The position numbers were made by a program, and so were the translations under genes. The notes under the pieces are model-generated. The model worked only from the letters and a program-made list of their open reading frames with translations, ran no database searches and was not told where the DNA came from. A stretch of DNA of 64,000 bases from Baylisascaris procyonis (taxonomy: Eukaryota; Nematoda; Chromadorea; Rhabditida; Ascarididae): the NCBI GenBank assembly GCA_037389465.1, contig JAZARR010000146.1, positions 2,294,001 through 2,358,000 on the forward strand, written 5' to 3'. Of this stretch, positions 1 to 12,529 are shown one piece after another (position 1 is the first letter of the stretch; each line of letters begins with the position of its first letter).

Positions 1-620
1 ATGATGCATATTCCACATCAACGAGCTTCGACGTACATTCGTCATGTATGCACAGATGCGCATTATATTCGATTTTCGGCTGCTTTCCTCTCAATCCATT
101 CCCCTCAATGTTTGCATTTATCAACCTTTGTTTCCATAGACTCCTGACAGCGTAAAATCATCAAAGTGCTGAAATTTTTGTATCGTAATCCTAAAAATAT
201 AACCTCCATTTCACTCATTTCAGGTCTTTCAATTGCATATTCATTCTCGCAGTAAATGTGCACAATAAACTAAACAATACTCAATCTTTTATAGCAGAAT
301 GTAAAAGCTGAACTACACAATCAATTGTTGCATTTCACATTCCAAAATGATGTTGATATCAAAGCTAATTTCACTCATCCGTCTCTTATGAATCACATGA
401 ATGCTTCTACAGTAGGTAATATTTCGTTGCTATTTGAAAAAAAAAGGCAAATACTTTCTTCCTCTGTTCACAGAACACTCCTAGAAGATATATTTTTGAA
501 GGAACTAAGAGAAAAAGAATTGATGAAGGCATTATTTTCACATAGAGGCAACTAAGATCTGCGAATGAAAAAACAAAGATATTTGCAAGTGCACACATCA
601 CGATATAAAAACGAAATCTA
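1..620. other. AT-rich sequence without a supportable gene
   Basis: I see no convincing exon here. The longest open frame (325-555, plus strand, 76 codons) is rich in Phe, Lys and Asn, has no acceptor in a TTTCAG context and overlaps another weak frame on the minus strand, so I treat it as chance. Confidence 0.4.
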
Positions 621-1260
621 CATAAAAAATTCAGGGAGCAATGAGGATGAGTTGTTGTCAGCGTGAAATGAAAACTGAGTAGCGTACGGTTTTTCGATGA
701 TGTGCGTGTAAATGAGCATCGCGAGCTCGTTAACGATGCGCTGTGTGGCAGTGGTGGTGATCATTCCGAGCTGAGGGCACCCTGGATTATCTGTTCTCTG
801 TAAACGTGTTGATGCCATCATCATGTGACTGACTAGCCAATGCGATTTCTAGTGCATCAATTTCCACTCTGATGAGGCGGCAAACGAACGAGCCGAGAAT
901 CGTGCATCGGATCAACGCCAGCGATGACAAGCACGAGACAAGGCCGATGAGAGTACTGCCCCGCCGGGTGCGTTTCGGCAGCTATGATGACCTGCGTGCT
1001 TAGCAGAAACGACGATCATCGCGTCGTCAGTCGGGGACACGACGTCGTTTAGTAGTGCGTGCACCGATCGCTACACAATACTGCAACCATATCGCAATAG
1101 CGCACTCTATCTACACTGCTGCGCAACGACGTCTCGATAAAGAGCAAGAAAAAAAGCGTCAGCGCGTCGAATATTCAGGCCAGAAGAAGGTCGGGTGAAC
1201 CGGTAAAACCGCACTGCGAGAGGAAACACGTAAAGAATGGTGCACACAGCACCACTCACT
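621..1260. other. GC-rich island with overlapping open frames on both strands
   Basis: This stretch is clearly more GC-rich than its surroundings and has few stops in several frames. On the minus strand an open exon-like segment (about 804 down to 621) follows an acceptor ending GTTTACAG and ends at a TAG. A second minus frame (about 1015 to 850) contains the string LVLVIAGVDPMHDSRLVR. On the plus strand a frame from about 834 to 1196 is broken by only one TAG (about 1002), and the bases just before its second half read GTGCTTAG, which could be an acceptor. These options exclude one another, and GC-rich DNA gives long frames by chance. A real gene fragment or an old mobile-element remnant is possible, but I cannot choose a strand. 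Confidence 0.3.
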
Positions 1261-4200
1261 TAGTCATCTTCTCCCATTGCAAACTGGAACCAACCAGTTA
1301 GAACGGTTGTTCTCGAAAAGCTTCATCAAGTACAATTTTCATCAAGCCGAGTTGACCTAGAAACTCGACGAGTTACTGATCCCGTGAGCAGTTGCTAAAT
1401 ACACCGATGCTCACTTACTCTGTGTATACGCACAAGTAGATATACTTCATCATAGTTATTATTACAATGCATAGATGGCAACAACTCCTTCAGCCATGTG
1501 CGGCCTGAATGGCCATGGACGCGATGCCTATTTCAGACATGGGCACGCTTCATTGGGCAACCAATGCCTGAGGTATTCTATTTCACTAGAACATCTTGCA
1601 AATCGTTCCATTCCTTCAGTGTTAGAAATTCTAAACTTTATTTAGAAAAGCATATCATGTGACAAAGGTCGTGAATCTTTCAACTTTAATCGAATGCTTA
1701 ACAAAATTCTGTTTTTCACGAGCCAATGCTGGATTTGCGTGGCATCTTGAATTGCCCCCCATTGTTACTTCCCACCAGCCGCTGCAACTTTCCCCCTCCC
1801 TTGCTCTTTTTTTTTCTATTTCTCTCTCTCCCGATTTATGGAGGGAGAGCTAAGATTTCAGATAAGTGTTTTATAATTCTGAAAGGAGCCAAGTGGGAAT
1901 TTCTTAAACCTGGCATTCCGATTTTAGTGGTCTACGGTTCTTTGTTTGTTGCTAAATTTCGCGTATCATTTGTCACGCGTTCAGCATGTTTTTGCTTGGA
2001 AAAAATCGCATAGTGCAAAAGCTTTCTCTCTGTCTGCTAAAATAGAATGTTTCGCCTCGAGAAGAACTTACAAAATCGGCAAACAAATCGGGCTCCAAGA
2101 GTAAACCCGCCTTACTCTCATTTTCCTGTTTTATGATCCCATGAACTTTCCACCTTACTCGATACTCACGCTTAAATAACTCTAGAAATGAGTTTTATAA
2201 TTGAAACTTTTTTCAGATTTATGTACTTACGCATCGTTCTCAATGTTATCAATTGAATTACTGTGCAATAAAAAAACATCCTACCTTGTCATGTTATTAT
2301 CCGGCACAGTTTTCTTGGATAGACTCGTAAGATCAGTACATTGTTCGGTACTAAATGTATAATTATCTCTATACATCCAAAACTTTCGTGGCGTAATTGC
2401 CGCCGAAATGCAAATTAAATTGGTGTAAAAAATTCATGCTGGGATGCTTCATTGGTATTTATGCTCGTTTCCGGCACCGACATCTTTCATAGCCGCCTAT
2501 CTGCTACTGTTCCATATTGATTTAACCCGCAATTGGACTTTCCCCTAAATGAACATCCGCATAAATTTAGAGTCGACACGATTCACGAAGGTACTGTTGT
2601 GTTGTTGTGTCTAGAATTTCCTTGTTCTTTGGGGTAAATCGGAATAAGCATCACCCCCCATTTGATTAGCTCACATATGATTGTAGGTCAAATCACTGAC
2701 AGAAATATATTTCAACCACACAAAATAGTTTCCCACATCTTGTTGAAGTGTCGAGCTTTTGAATAACTTATACAGATCTAGCAAAACAATGTTGATTCTA
2801 AAATGTCGTTAGGTTACGCAGCCAACAGAAAGATCCTCAAAGCACCAAATGTAAATACATCTTCTTCGCTATTTTCTCAAACAAGAAGCCTACGACGCAT
2901 GTTTCATGACTGCAAATTTTAGAGTTTATTGCTCCTTTTTTTAGTACGGAAAAAACAATTCAAATACATTAAAATTTACCCTAAGCATCTCGATTACAGA
3001 TTTTTCGTTTTTATGAACTCTTGCAAACTTGACTTGAAAACGATGTTTAGGAGAGGCCATGTCCAGGGGTAAATTTGTGCACTCATGCATAAAAATTTGA
3101 TCACCCGTCAGCTTGCTCCTCTGTACATCTGTCTGTCTCTGTGTTCGGTAGCTCAGCTCCAGAGCCAACAAAGCTAAAGTTATGGATCTGAATAATTTTA
3201 AATCACATCACAGGCTCCCTCTCTCTTTTGGTACTAATATTCAAGTTGAACTATCACCGTTGACAGAGTTGCATCCATGTGTTTTTCATGCATGAATTGA
3301 AATATGGGCGCATTTTGTAACCAGTTGAATATCATTTCACACCCATTTGGTTATAAGAAGCAACTTTTTCGAAAAAATATTGTGCAAGTTCTCGATCAGC
3401 TAAATTAGGAGGTTGCTATTGTATGTGTTTCACTATTTGTTGGCTATCCATGAGATCGGTTGGTCTGAGAAGCATGATAGATAAAGTGCATATTGCACCA
3501 GCTGTCTCTACACGCCCACTCTTCACTCGCATATTTCAGCCTGTTTTTGTTTACAAGGCATTTATTGAGATAAATAAATACCTATAGCTTAGGTTCATAA
3601 TACATATCTTCACAAACACTCAAAAACACGAAAAGTAGAACAATGAAAGCGCATAAATATAATAACCCAATAGCATTGTGAATACTACTTGCGATGTCCA
3701 TTTATATTTGCTGTTTTAGTGTATAAATTTGCACCTTTTGTTTATTGCAGATTACTGTGAAAATATTCAAAATTTCAAAGCCTGTAAAAAACATCAGAGA
3801 GTGAAGTGAGACTGAATGATTTATAACAACGGACTAAGCCTAATCAGTAAAATTTATGACGATTTAACATGAGGATTGCACGGATTTGAGTTGCAATATT
3901 GTAAAACAACGCTCGCAAAATTGATCGATAAAGAAAAGATGTTTGTAGTAAATTCTGTTGTGCTAGTGAACAATTTTCGGCTTTTGAATGAAGGAACAAA
4001 ATTTTTAGGTGAAAAAATTTTTAATGATATCTACGTAAATGCCATTGATAGAGTCTCTTATAATCAATCAGTGTTGACTTTAGTGTATTAATTACAAATC
4101 TCTCACATAAAGATATTTTCTTTGCTATCTCTTTCATGATTTATTTGTCAGAAAATTAAACTTATCAGAGAGTATTCATATATGATAGGTGAAATCATAA

Positions 4201-7200
4201 GTATTATGAACAATATTTTCATCTATGAACAACATCTATGAATTATGCGTTAATTATTAAAGAAATTAGAGGGATCCACATGGAAGGGAATGCCTCCTCT
4301 GCTATAACGGATCTGAGTGCAGGCGCGTTGATTTCAATCACTCTGATTCTATGAAGATCCCGAATCGATATTGGTGGCGAGGATCTGAACCCTTAAAAAT
4401 AGCCTTGACATTTATATCTCATTGCATCCGATGTTCAATATAAGCATATAGCAAGCAGTTTGAACTACAACCTATATCATATTATTACGAAAAGCCAAAT
4501 TAAACGTTATGGGATGCTAATTTCATCTGTTGATGTTAATATTCATCGTGTGATATTATAAGCAAAAAGTCCCCACCTTGCTTCAAAATTTACAAAAAAA
4601 GTTTTATCAAGAAATATCGTTTTAGTTGGCAAGAAGACTTAACCCATAACAAATTAAAAAAAAAAAAAAAGTTAATCCAATATCCTATTTTAAAAGCTTT
4701 CTTCATCCTTTTTAACATAATGCTGTAATGATCTTGGATGTAATAATCTTCGATTTTTATGCATATTTAATTCAATTAGTTCCCATCGTTCTTCGATGTA
4801 ATAATCATTTGTATAAACTGTTGCCATCAAAACGCTTCGTTTGATGTCTTCTATCTTGTTGAATTCTTTTAATTCACCTGTCTATATATCTCTTTATTTG
4901 TTTATTGTATATACTACAATGTAGTCAACTTTATTTTCTTTTCAAATAGAATTTCTATTAGAAGAAAAAATATTGCGCTTCATACATTAGGCTCACTTAA
5001 AATCTTTATCACTTCCTTTAGACACATTTGCGTAATACTAGACAGGTGCACGTGAGATGACGAATGACAACACCTTGAACGAAGCCATATTTGAAGTGTA
5101 ACGAGATTATGAACGCATTCATTCGGGATCATTTTTTAAATTGAAGAAATGGCGGCAAATCGCTGTAATTGCCGCCATTGATGGCGGTTGTTGTATACGA
5201 AAAGAGCATATAAATTGAAGAGAGTAGTAGGGGGAATGGACGCGCCATACGATAGCGTCAGCATAGAGTGCACGATTTTACTGGAAAAAAGTCGCTGTGG
5301 GCTCTTTTGTTTTTATTTTTCTGCGTTGGATTCTCTTTAAAAATAGTGATTTGATGTTGTAGATGTAGAAGTGCTGAGTGGTATGTTGCTAGCCATTGTC
5401 ACTAAAAATAGCATCTTCTCGTTAAGTGTGTCGGAAAGCCTAGCAGATGCCGTACCGAAAAGTCTGAAAATTATTCTTTCACTTAAAGGATATCATAAAG
5501 TCTTATCATCTAAAATGTGCATGGCGCATTTCTCGTTATTCCCAGTTTGTTTTATGTTATTATTTATAATTCTGATAAGGTACGTAGCATCCTCTTCGTG
5601 TAGAAATCGATGTGCTGTTAATCACCTTTTCGTTTGTTGTATATATCCATGATATCATTTACCGCTGTTTCGTACTTCCTTTATTTGTGTGAAGTTATAG
5701 CAGTTGATATTTTTCACAAACCCCAAATATGTATTTTTTTAGGAATTTAATAACATTCCTAATTGTTTCAGTTATTTTCTTGTACCGTTCGGGGGTGATT
5801 TCTCTAGTGGGAAATATATGCAGCCTAAGTTGTACTATGTTGAGTAAATGCGCATTTCTGCAACGTTGATGCACTTTCTGCAGTTGTTTATTGCAGAAGA
5901 AGACTTCTTTCGAGTGATTTCCTAAGCAAACGTAGGAACTCTATATTTAGAAACCACGCGAGCACTTTTGAAACAGTTATTTAAAGGAATGCTTGAGAAA
6001 CTCGGCCTTAGCCCCATTCCACCTCCCCCACTGTGCACATAAGATCGGTTGAGGGCCATCCTTAAAGATAGTTTTTGAACATTTCTAGGTTTCACCAGTT
6101 TCACCATTCAACATATAGGTAAATAAAAAATTACTGTTTAAAGAATCGAAATTTCGGCGCTACAGCTAAATTCGATCTTAGCCACCGTTTTCTATTTTAA
6201 ACCACAATCAAGACTCGACTCAACCCACACCGAAATTTAAAAGTTGTCTGCGCCTCACCAGGATTTCGAAGATATTGCGATTTAAAAAAAAATAAAAAAT
6301 AAAATTCATACTTCCACCACTATTTTCTTCGATTTTCATGCATATTTGCTTGGTAAATTCTTTCTTTCTTCAGATTCGATAAAATTCTCAATCATAAAGG
6401 TTCGTAGATAAAGAAATTGAGTCGACCTAGTTTGCTTATCTGCTTGTATGCGGTCGGTGTATAAAGTTAACTATTTGCACTCATATGGTTTTCAGTGTTC
6501 TTCGCATTATTGAGTATCACACATTGTTTTTTTTTTTTTTTTGCGTTTCCTATTTAAACTCTACTACTAGCATTTCCACCACCATATAATATGCTTAAAA
6601 TTGCTTATATTAACTGCAGATCCTTAGCTTCAAGTCTTTTTTTAGTAAAACGTCTTCCACTTTTTCTTGTTGTTGCGTGTTATTTTACAGCCGATGCATC
6701 TGTAACGGCTTCATAACACAAACACATATTTGCACTTTCTGGTTAAACGATATGTTTTATTGAGATGCATATTATGAACGTAATTTTTGCATATTCTCTT
6801 CATCCTCGGGTTGTAGGTTAATAGGGTAATGAAATGACAAATACGAACTATATCCATTTCTTAGCTGGATTTGTACTTTCATAATAATTCATATATACAA
6901 CTCACGAATAAGCCATGAAATGTAGAATTCTCGTAGAGTCTTCTATTCATACAATTGAAGTGAAAATAACTGAAATAGACGGGGTATTTCTTTCTACCTT
7001 AATAGATTTTATATTTTCCATCTAGACCGTCCTTGCAAGGGTGGAAGTGGATACGATTTTCCATTGGAACACCTAGTAGAACAACGTTCTTTATTAGCTG
7101 AACATTTCCTTATACGCTCCATTTTTCACACAGATAACGATACTACTGTGGTTTGTATTTAATCGAAATTTCGATTTTTTTTTCCGATTCTGTATTGGAA

Positions 7201-7578
7201 ATTTTCTCTCAACTATTGGGACTTCGATTTTTTTTCTTAGTTTGTTTGAATTCCAGTAGTGAATATCTTTGAGTTACTAAGTTTAATTTTTCTTTTAGAA
7301 GATAACGATGAATATTTTGTATTTATTCGTTGAACAAAACACTGGCAATTATGCGCTCTTATACAACTTCAGATAACATCAGAACATAGTTTTACTAGTT
7401 TACTTTTACTTCCTGCTGTTTTTTCTAACATCTTCTTGTAACTTGTGCATTTCATTTGCTTCTTACGTTATCACTAGTTTCGCATTTTTCATCGCCATTC
7501 ATTTTGCAGAATTTTTGCGTAGTTACATTATTACGATGTCATGTCTCTCTATATCTGTACGCGTGCGTCTTGTCTCTA
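1261..7578. other. Long AT-rich intergenic or intronic region
   Basis: About 6.3 kb with only short open frames, T-runs and A-runs (for example 4657-4670 and 6526-6542). No chain of exons with matching phases was found. The one clear structure is an 11-bp perfect inverted repeat at 5148-5179, listed separately. The frame at 5371-5652 (93 codons) starts near a run of short plus-strand frames but lacks splice sites I would trust. Confidence 0.45.
5148..5179. repeat. Perfect 11-bp inverted repeat, GGCGGCAA core
   Basis: The left arm AATGGCGGCAA (5148-5158) and right arm TTGCCGCCATT (5169-5179) are exact reverse complements around a 10-base spacer. The right arm is followed at once by a second copy of ATGGCGG (about 5181-5187), so it can also pair with its downstream neighbour. 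That makes three alternating GGCGG/CCGCC blocks in 40 bases, in otherwise AT-rich sequence. It could be a hairpin or a dimeric protein-binding site. No gene is adjacent. Confidence 0.6.
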
Positions 7579-7658
7579 TTCCCTTCTTTCTCTTCCTTTC
7601 TTTCTTTCTCTCTTTTTCTCTGTCTCTTTCTCTCTCTTTCCCTCTCTTTCTCTCCTTT

Positions 7659-7690
<32 letters not shown>

Positions 7691-7734
7691 TCTTTTTCTC
7701 TCTCTCTTCCTCTCTCTCTCTCTTTCTCTCTCTC
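7579..7734. repeat. CT-rich microsatellite (polypyrimidine tract)
   Basis: About 155 bases of almost pure pyrimidine on the plus strand, made of CTTT, CTCT and TCTC units with irregular phase. Every reading frame is open across it (Ser/Leu/Phe repeats on plus, Arg/Glu/Lys repeats on minus), which explains the overlapping open frames there. Mirror-symmetric polypurine-polypyrimidine tracts of this kind can form triplex (H-) DNA. Confidence 0.9.
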
Positions 7735-8376
7735 TGTTAATTTGAATTCGCGATCCACTAAACGCGTGGCGATGAAGTTTGATGAGTGGGGATTATTTCG
7801 ATTTCCTCACCTAATTGTGACTAGTCGCACTTTGAGTTATTTATCGGTACTTGAGTGATAGCTGACTCCAATATGGGAATTTTTGCTATAGACGTTGAAG
7901 ATTGAGTGCTTTTCTTCCTCCTTCATTAAGTGTCACTTTTCACTCGAAATATGTGAAGTAATTTTAATGTCGCCTTGTTATCTTGCTTCTTCTCGGTAAT
8001 ATGTTCCTTGCAGGGAAATCTTTACCTTCGAAATGAAGTTGTGATAGGTAGATGATGTGTGTTAATCACTATGATTGCTGTCCACATATATGGACTGTTA
8101 CACATAAAATAGAAATGTTAAGGTATATGCCCAGGTGGACATCCCAATGTATCGGTCTAGCAGGCGCATACATACAGGTGAATGGTGCTGTCTAGCTGGA
8201 ATGTATTACTATTTCTTGTCTCATCGCAAATGTCACAGCTTTTTAAATATTGCTTCGATACTCACTATAACCTATCGGTCACTATCCCACTCGTTCATTG
8301 ACATGCTGTCTGATATTTTCATTGCGTTCTTTTCTCATGTTTATCGAAACATCTTTTTGATGCTCGTTTATTTCAG

Positions 8377-8386
8377 CGTCACAGCA
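8377..8386 (+). promoter_or_regulatory. Probable spliced-leader or first-exon acceptor just before the ATG
   Basis: The sequence TTTATTTCAG ends at 8376 and the ATG of the first recognised exon lies at 8387, ten bases later. This spacing is typical of nematode trans-splice sites. The frame is also open through these bases (Val-Thr-Ala-Met), so an ordinary intron acceptor with further upstream exons cannot be excluded. Confidence 0.5.
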
Positions 8387-11300
8387 ATGGATAAAGAGCA
8401 CTTGAAGTTTGTCAACATCCATGAATGTGAAATATTTGTGGTGCGATATTTTAGTCGTGAATTCGACGATCGTGCATTCTTTCTGCCATCCCAGTTCGAC
8501 GCTCTTAAAGCAATTGAAAAGGTCCGTCATTTATTCTTTTATTTCTCGTACAGCTGCTTTCACTTTCAAGCCAGATTTTCCTCCACTATGTTGTTGTTGT
8601 TTTTTTTTTTTTTACTTACCCACCTCCGAAGGATCTCTTCGCCTCTAAATTTGATATGTACTTGTATGTGGTATAATAATTAATTTAATATGGACTTTTA
8701 ATGTCATTTTTCGAATTGTCGGCCGATCACCTTTAAGTTTTATACTCCTATTTAAGTCGATATTAGCTGGTTGAAAATCATCGAACTGATTTTTGTTTTT
8801 ACCTCTGTGAACCTTTTTTTCCAGTCGTCTAAGGCTCCATCGTCGTGGCGTTTGCCTAACGAACATTGCTCGCGTGCTCTGGAGGGTTTCGGCAACGATT
8901 GTGAGGTAATATCCCATATATAATTATTGTTTTTCGAGGAAAAAACTATGTCCATTGCATGTAGCCACTTCCAGCAAATTCCACGCTATTGACTAACAGT
9001 ATTAAGTAGGCTGTTTAAAAGTTGAGAAGATGCCGTTTAGTCTGTATATGAAAGACGATGTGTAGTAAGTTTCTTGTGAATTAACGGCGATAAAGCATTT
9101 GTGATTGAATGCTAGAAACACGTTTAGTTATATTTTATTTTGTGAAGTTCACAAATCTCATGGATAACAGAGATTGTAAAGGAAAGGAGGGGGGAGGTTG
9201 GAGCAAACATCTTTATCTGCTATATTTACCTGAATTATCAGTTTCACTAATCGCACTAATTAGTAAAATGTTTGCGAAAATAGATGTCTAAAGAAGTATC
9301 TACAAATTCAGCGTTTTGGTAAGTCAAAATAGAAATTCAAATACTAAGCGGGTTTAGCTGTAAGGGTTTGATTGGTTTCTCTTGAGGCTTATCAGGTGCT
9401 GTGTGGAGCCGGCACAATGAGGGGTTAAAATTTTATTTAACGCTTAAGACGAATTTGCACAGAACCACAAACAAAAGAGGGAGATCCGGAGGTGGGGAGA
9501 TGACGAACGCCAGCCCTAACAGGGCTTCGGTACTACCCGTAGTGTCCCCCTTGTGCGACCTCTGGATACCAACGGTCCCAGCACGCAGCTCCAAGCTGAC
9601 GGCTCGTTGCAACTCGACCCCGAGACGAAATCGGCACATACACCGACTCTGCAAGCAATTGCGCTCCCCTTTTTTACGCCCCGAGTTTTGCCTCAAGGCA
9701 TTTGTGGATAATTTGTTCTACCTTGAGATCATCAAGGCATTGGTAGAGAGTTTGATTTGTCGTGTGGTCGCCCTTTCCCCTGCTCTGCAAGAAGACAGTT
9801 GATCTGTATTCTGCTGATCTCCCTCACGTGCTCCTTACATAGCACGTTTATTAATGGAGAGTTGGGGATGAGGGGAGGGAGAGGTAACAAAAGGCTTAAC
9901 GCATTTGAAACGTTGAGATATGCTGCTCAAATGTTGGGTGTTTTAGTGGGTGCAATGTTTCTAGTGCTTTGACTCGTTCAGTTTGATGGGTGATATAGCG
10001 GTTTAGCTAAAAAAAAAAAAAAAATGTACTCCACGTTTTATAAGCATAAAGAGCGCATGAATGTCATTGTATTACGCATTTCTTTTTTTCCAGATTTATT
10101 CTTTCACCTATTGTTTACCAGTCTTTTGTTCGTAATCGTTTATAAACATCTGCTTTCTATCTACATTTGTCTGAGATCTTTTCTTATTCATTTTATCGAT
10201 CTTGCAAAGTAATAAGCAAACTATAATCACAGTCACGAAATAACTAATAAACTGCCAATTTTATGTACTTGTCAGTTGAGAAGTTGGGAAGTCACCTGTG
10301 TAAGCAGATGAGAGGTTTTGTTTGTTTTAAATGTAAGCATAGTTTATTTCAGAGGTGAGCATCTTTTGAACGAATCGCTGGTCGTAAGCAGTTTAGCACT
10401 ACCGAACTTTAATTAGTCTAATGATAGCATCGTTTTGTTTGTCAGTTTTCTTCTTTTCTTTTTTTTAGCTATTTTCAAATACTGTTTATTGTTTACTTTT
10501 TTCTTGCGAATCTTTCATCGAAAAAGTTCTAACAAGTTTTTTTAAGGTGAAAAAGCTCATACAGAAACTTCGCGTGGCCGATATCGAATGCGGCGGAAGC
10601 GAAACTGTTTCGCCTCTTACGAAGCACTTTGGAATTGTCCCACAATTCAGCAACGATGACGAAAGCGATGATATTCGCTCCAAAATGGTATCTGTTATTT
10701 TTTTCCAATTTTTAACCTCCGCTGTTTGTCTTGTTCGATTTTATGGTGAAACCAATTGGGTGCATGTCTTTATCGTTAAACGACTTAGGACTTGCCTGTC
10801 TGCTCCTTGAGCGATAAGTTACTCCGTGGTGTTTTTGTTGGAAAACAAATCGCTTTCCTGCGTGCATTTGAAGTTTTTAACAGTGTCTATGTGTTCACGT
10901 GTGTGTTTGCGCGGTTATTTCAACTTGGTGGTAGCCACGAAAGTTTTGATTAATGGCCATCGACTAATATAGATAACTCATTGGACAGTTTGATTCGATA
11001 GCCACCGATTGAAGCTTCGAATAGTCAATGGCCGCCGATTTTTCGCATCCGTCGGTGTGTTCTTGATGGCCATCGGCTGTAAGTATCGGTGATGGCCGAT
11101 GCTGATCAGAGAAATAGGTGACTGCTACTGGAGGGCTGGTTTTTTGCAAGAAGCATATATGGTGTGGTGAAATGTGGGATGCGGATAAATTGTGAAATGT
11201 ATAAGCCTGCTTAAACATATAAGTTGGTGATGTAAGTGACCTAAGCACTGTATTCAGAAAACAACAGAGCGCACTAATAACTCCAGTGGCAACAAAAAAA

Positions 11301-12488
11301 AAAAGAATCATATACTTTTCCTTCTCGAATAGCTGCTTATATGCGTTTTTGTTGCTTTCATCCGACCGATTATTTCGGTCTTCATAGCGCAAGACAGATG
11401 CGATACTTGGCGTCTATTTCACCTAAATTTCGTTTCAGAAGTTATGCGTCGATTTGTTGTTATGTTTGCTATCGCCAGCAGTTGACTATCGTGATGTTTG
11501 GAGTGTGAGTCGTTTTTTTGGTCGTGTCTGCGCACAAGTTTTACCGGCGCTACGAAAACGTTCCGAACAAACGGATGGCAGTCTGAACATAATGTCGGTG
11601 AGTGATATAAATTACCTGCAGTTGAAATGCTTATTGTATGATTACGTGAAAGGTATGGTAGTGCTGCTTTGGGATCCTCTATTCTTTTTGTTTGTTTTGT
11701 TTTTGCTTTTTTTTTGTTTATCCGCATATTGCACTATTATATATGCGTATGTGAAAGAGAGTGTATAGGTAGAAGAAGCTGTAGCAATCGTAAGCTTGTG
11801 TGCTTTTTTCGTTTCATCTTTTCTGTCCTCTCTCTTCTTCCAATTGCTTTCTGCTTGAACACCGTTGAGCCTAACTGACGGTGGCGCTCAATGAAACACG
11901 CACGTTGCTTTTTGCGTCATAATCTGAGGAATAGCATTCCTTTCACTCGTCACGCATTTGGTAATACCTGTGAGGGGAACAAGTTGCGCTTGTGATCATT
12001 GCGCTAACGTTCCGACCAGATGTGTCTGTAAATCTTTTTCGCTTACGCAGTTGTGAATGCGCGCTTAATTGTGCATTATTTTTGTTGTCAACTTCGTTTG
12101 AGCAAAAATTTGCGAATAAATTCCGCATAACGTATGCTTACCTTTTGATCGTAATTGAATTTTGCATCAAACTACCAAGGGGAAAGCTTGAAAAATTTTA
12201 CATTATTATTTTCTTGTTATGATTTAATCATTTTTGATTATTTGTTCCGTCAAATTTCTTTTTTTTCCGTTATGTTTCTGTTATTTAAGATTCTTTTATC
12301 GTATGTGATGACGTCATCCTTCGAAGGTAATCAAGGCGATGATCCCATATTATCGGCTAATTTTATTATTATCAAGAATTTCACAGAGACGATTACGAAG
12401 ATGACCGATCTGCTACAGGATGATCTCTCTCCAAAGTTAGCTTTTTTTCTTTGCCTTTTGTCTTTATGGATAATTGCTGCTTTTGAAG

Positions 12489-12529
<41 letters not shown>

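Noticed and set aside
7443..7858. Four overlapping open frames on both strands, Ser/Leu/Phe or Arg/Glu/Lys rich
   Set aside because: They come from the CT-rich microsatellite and disappear outside it.
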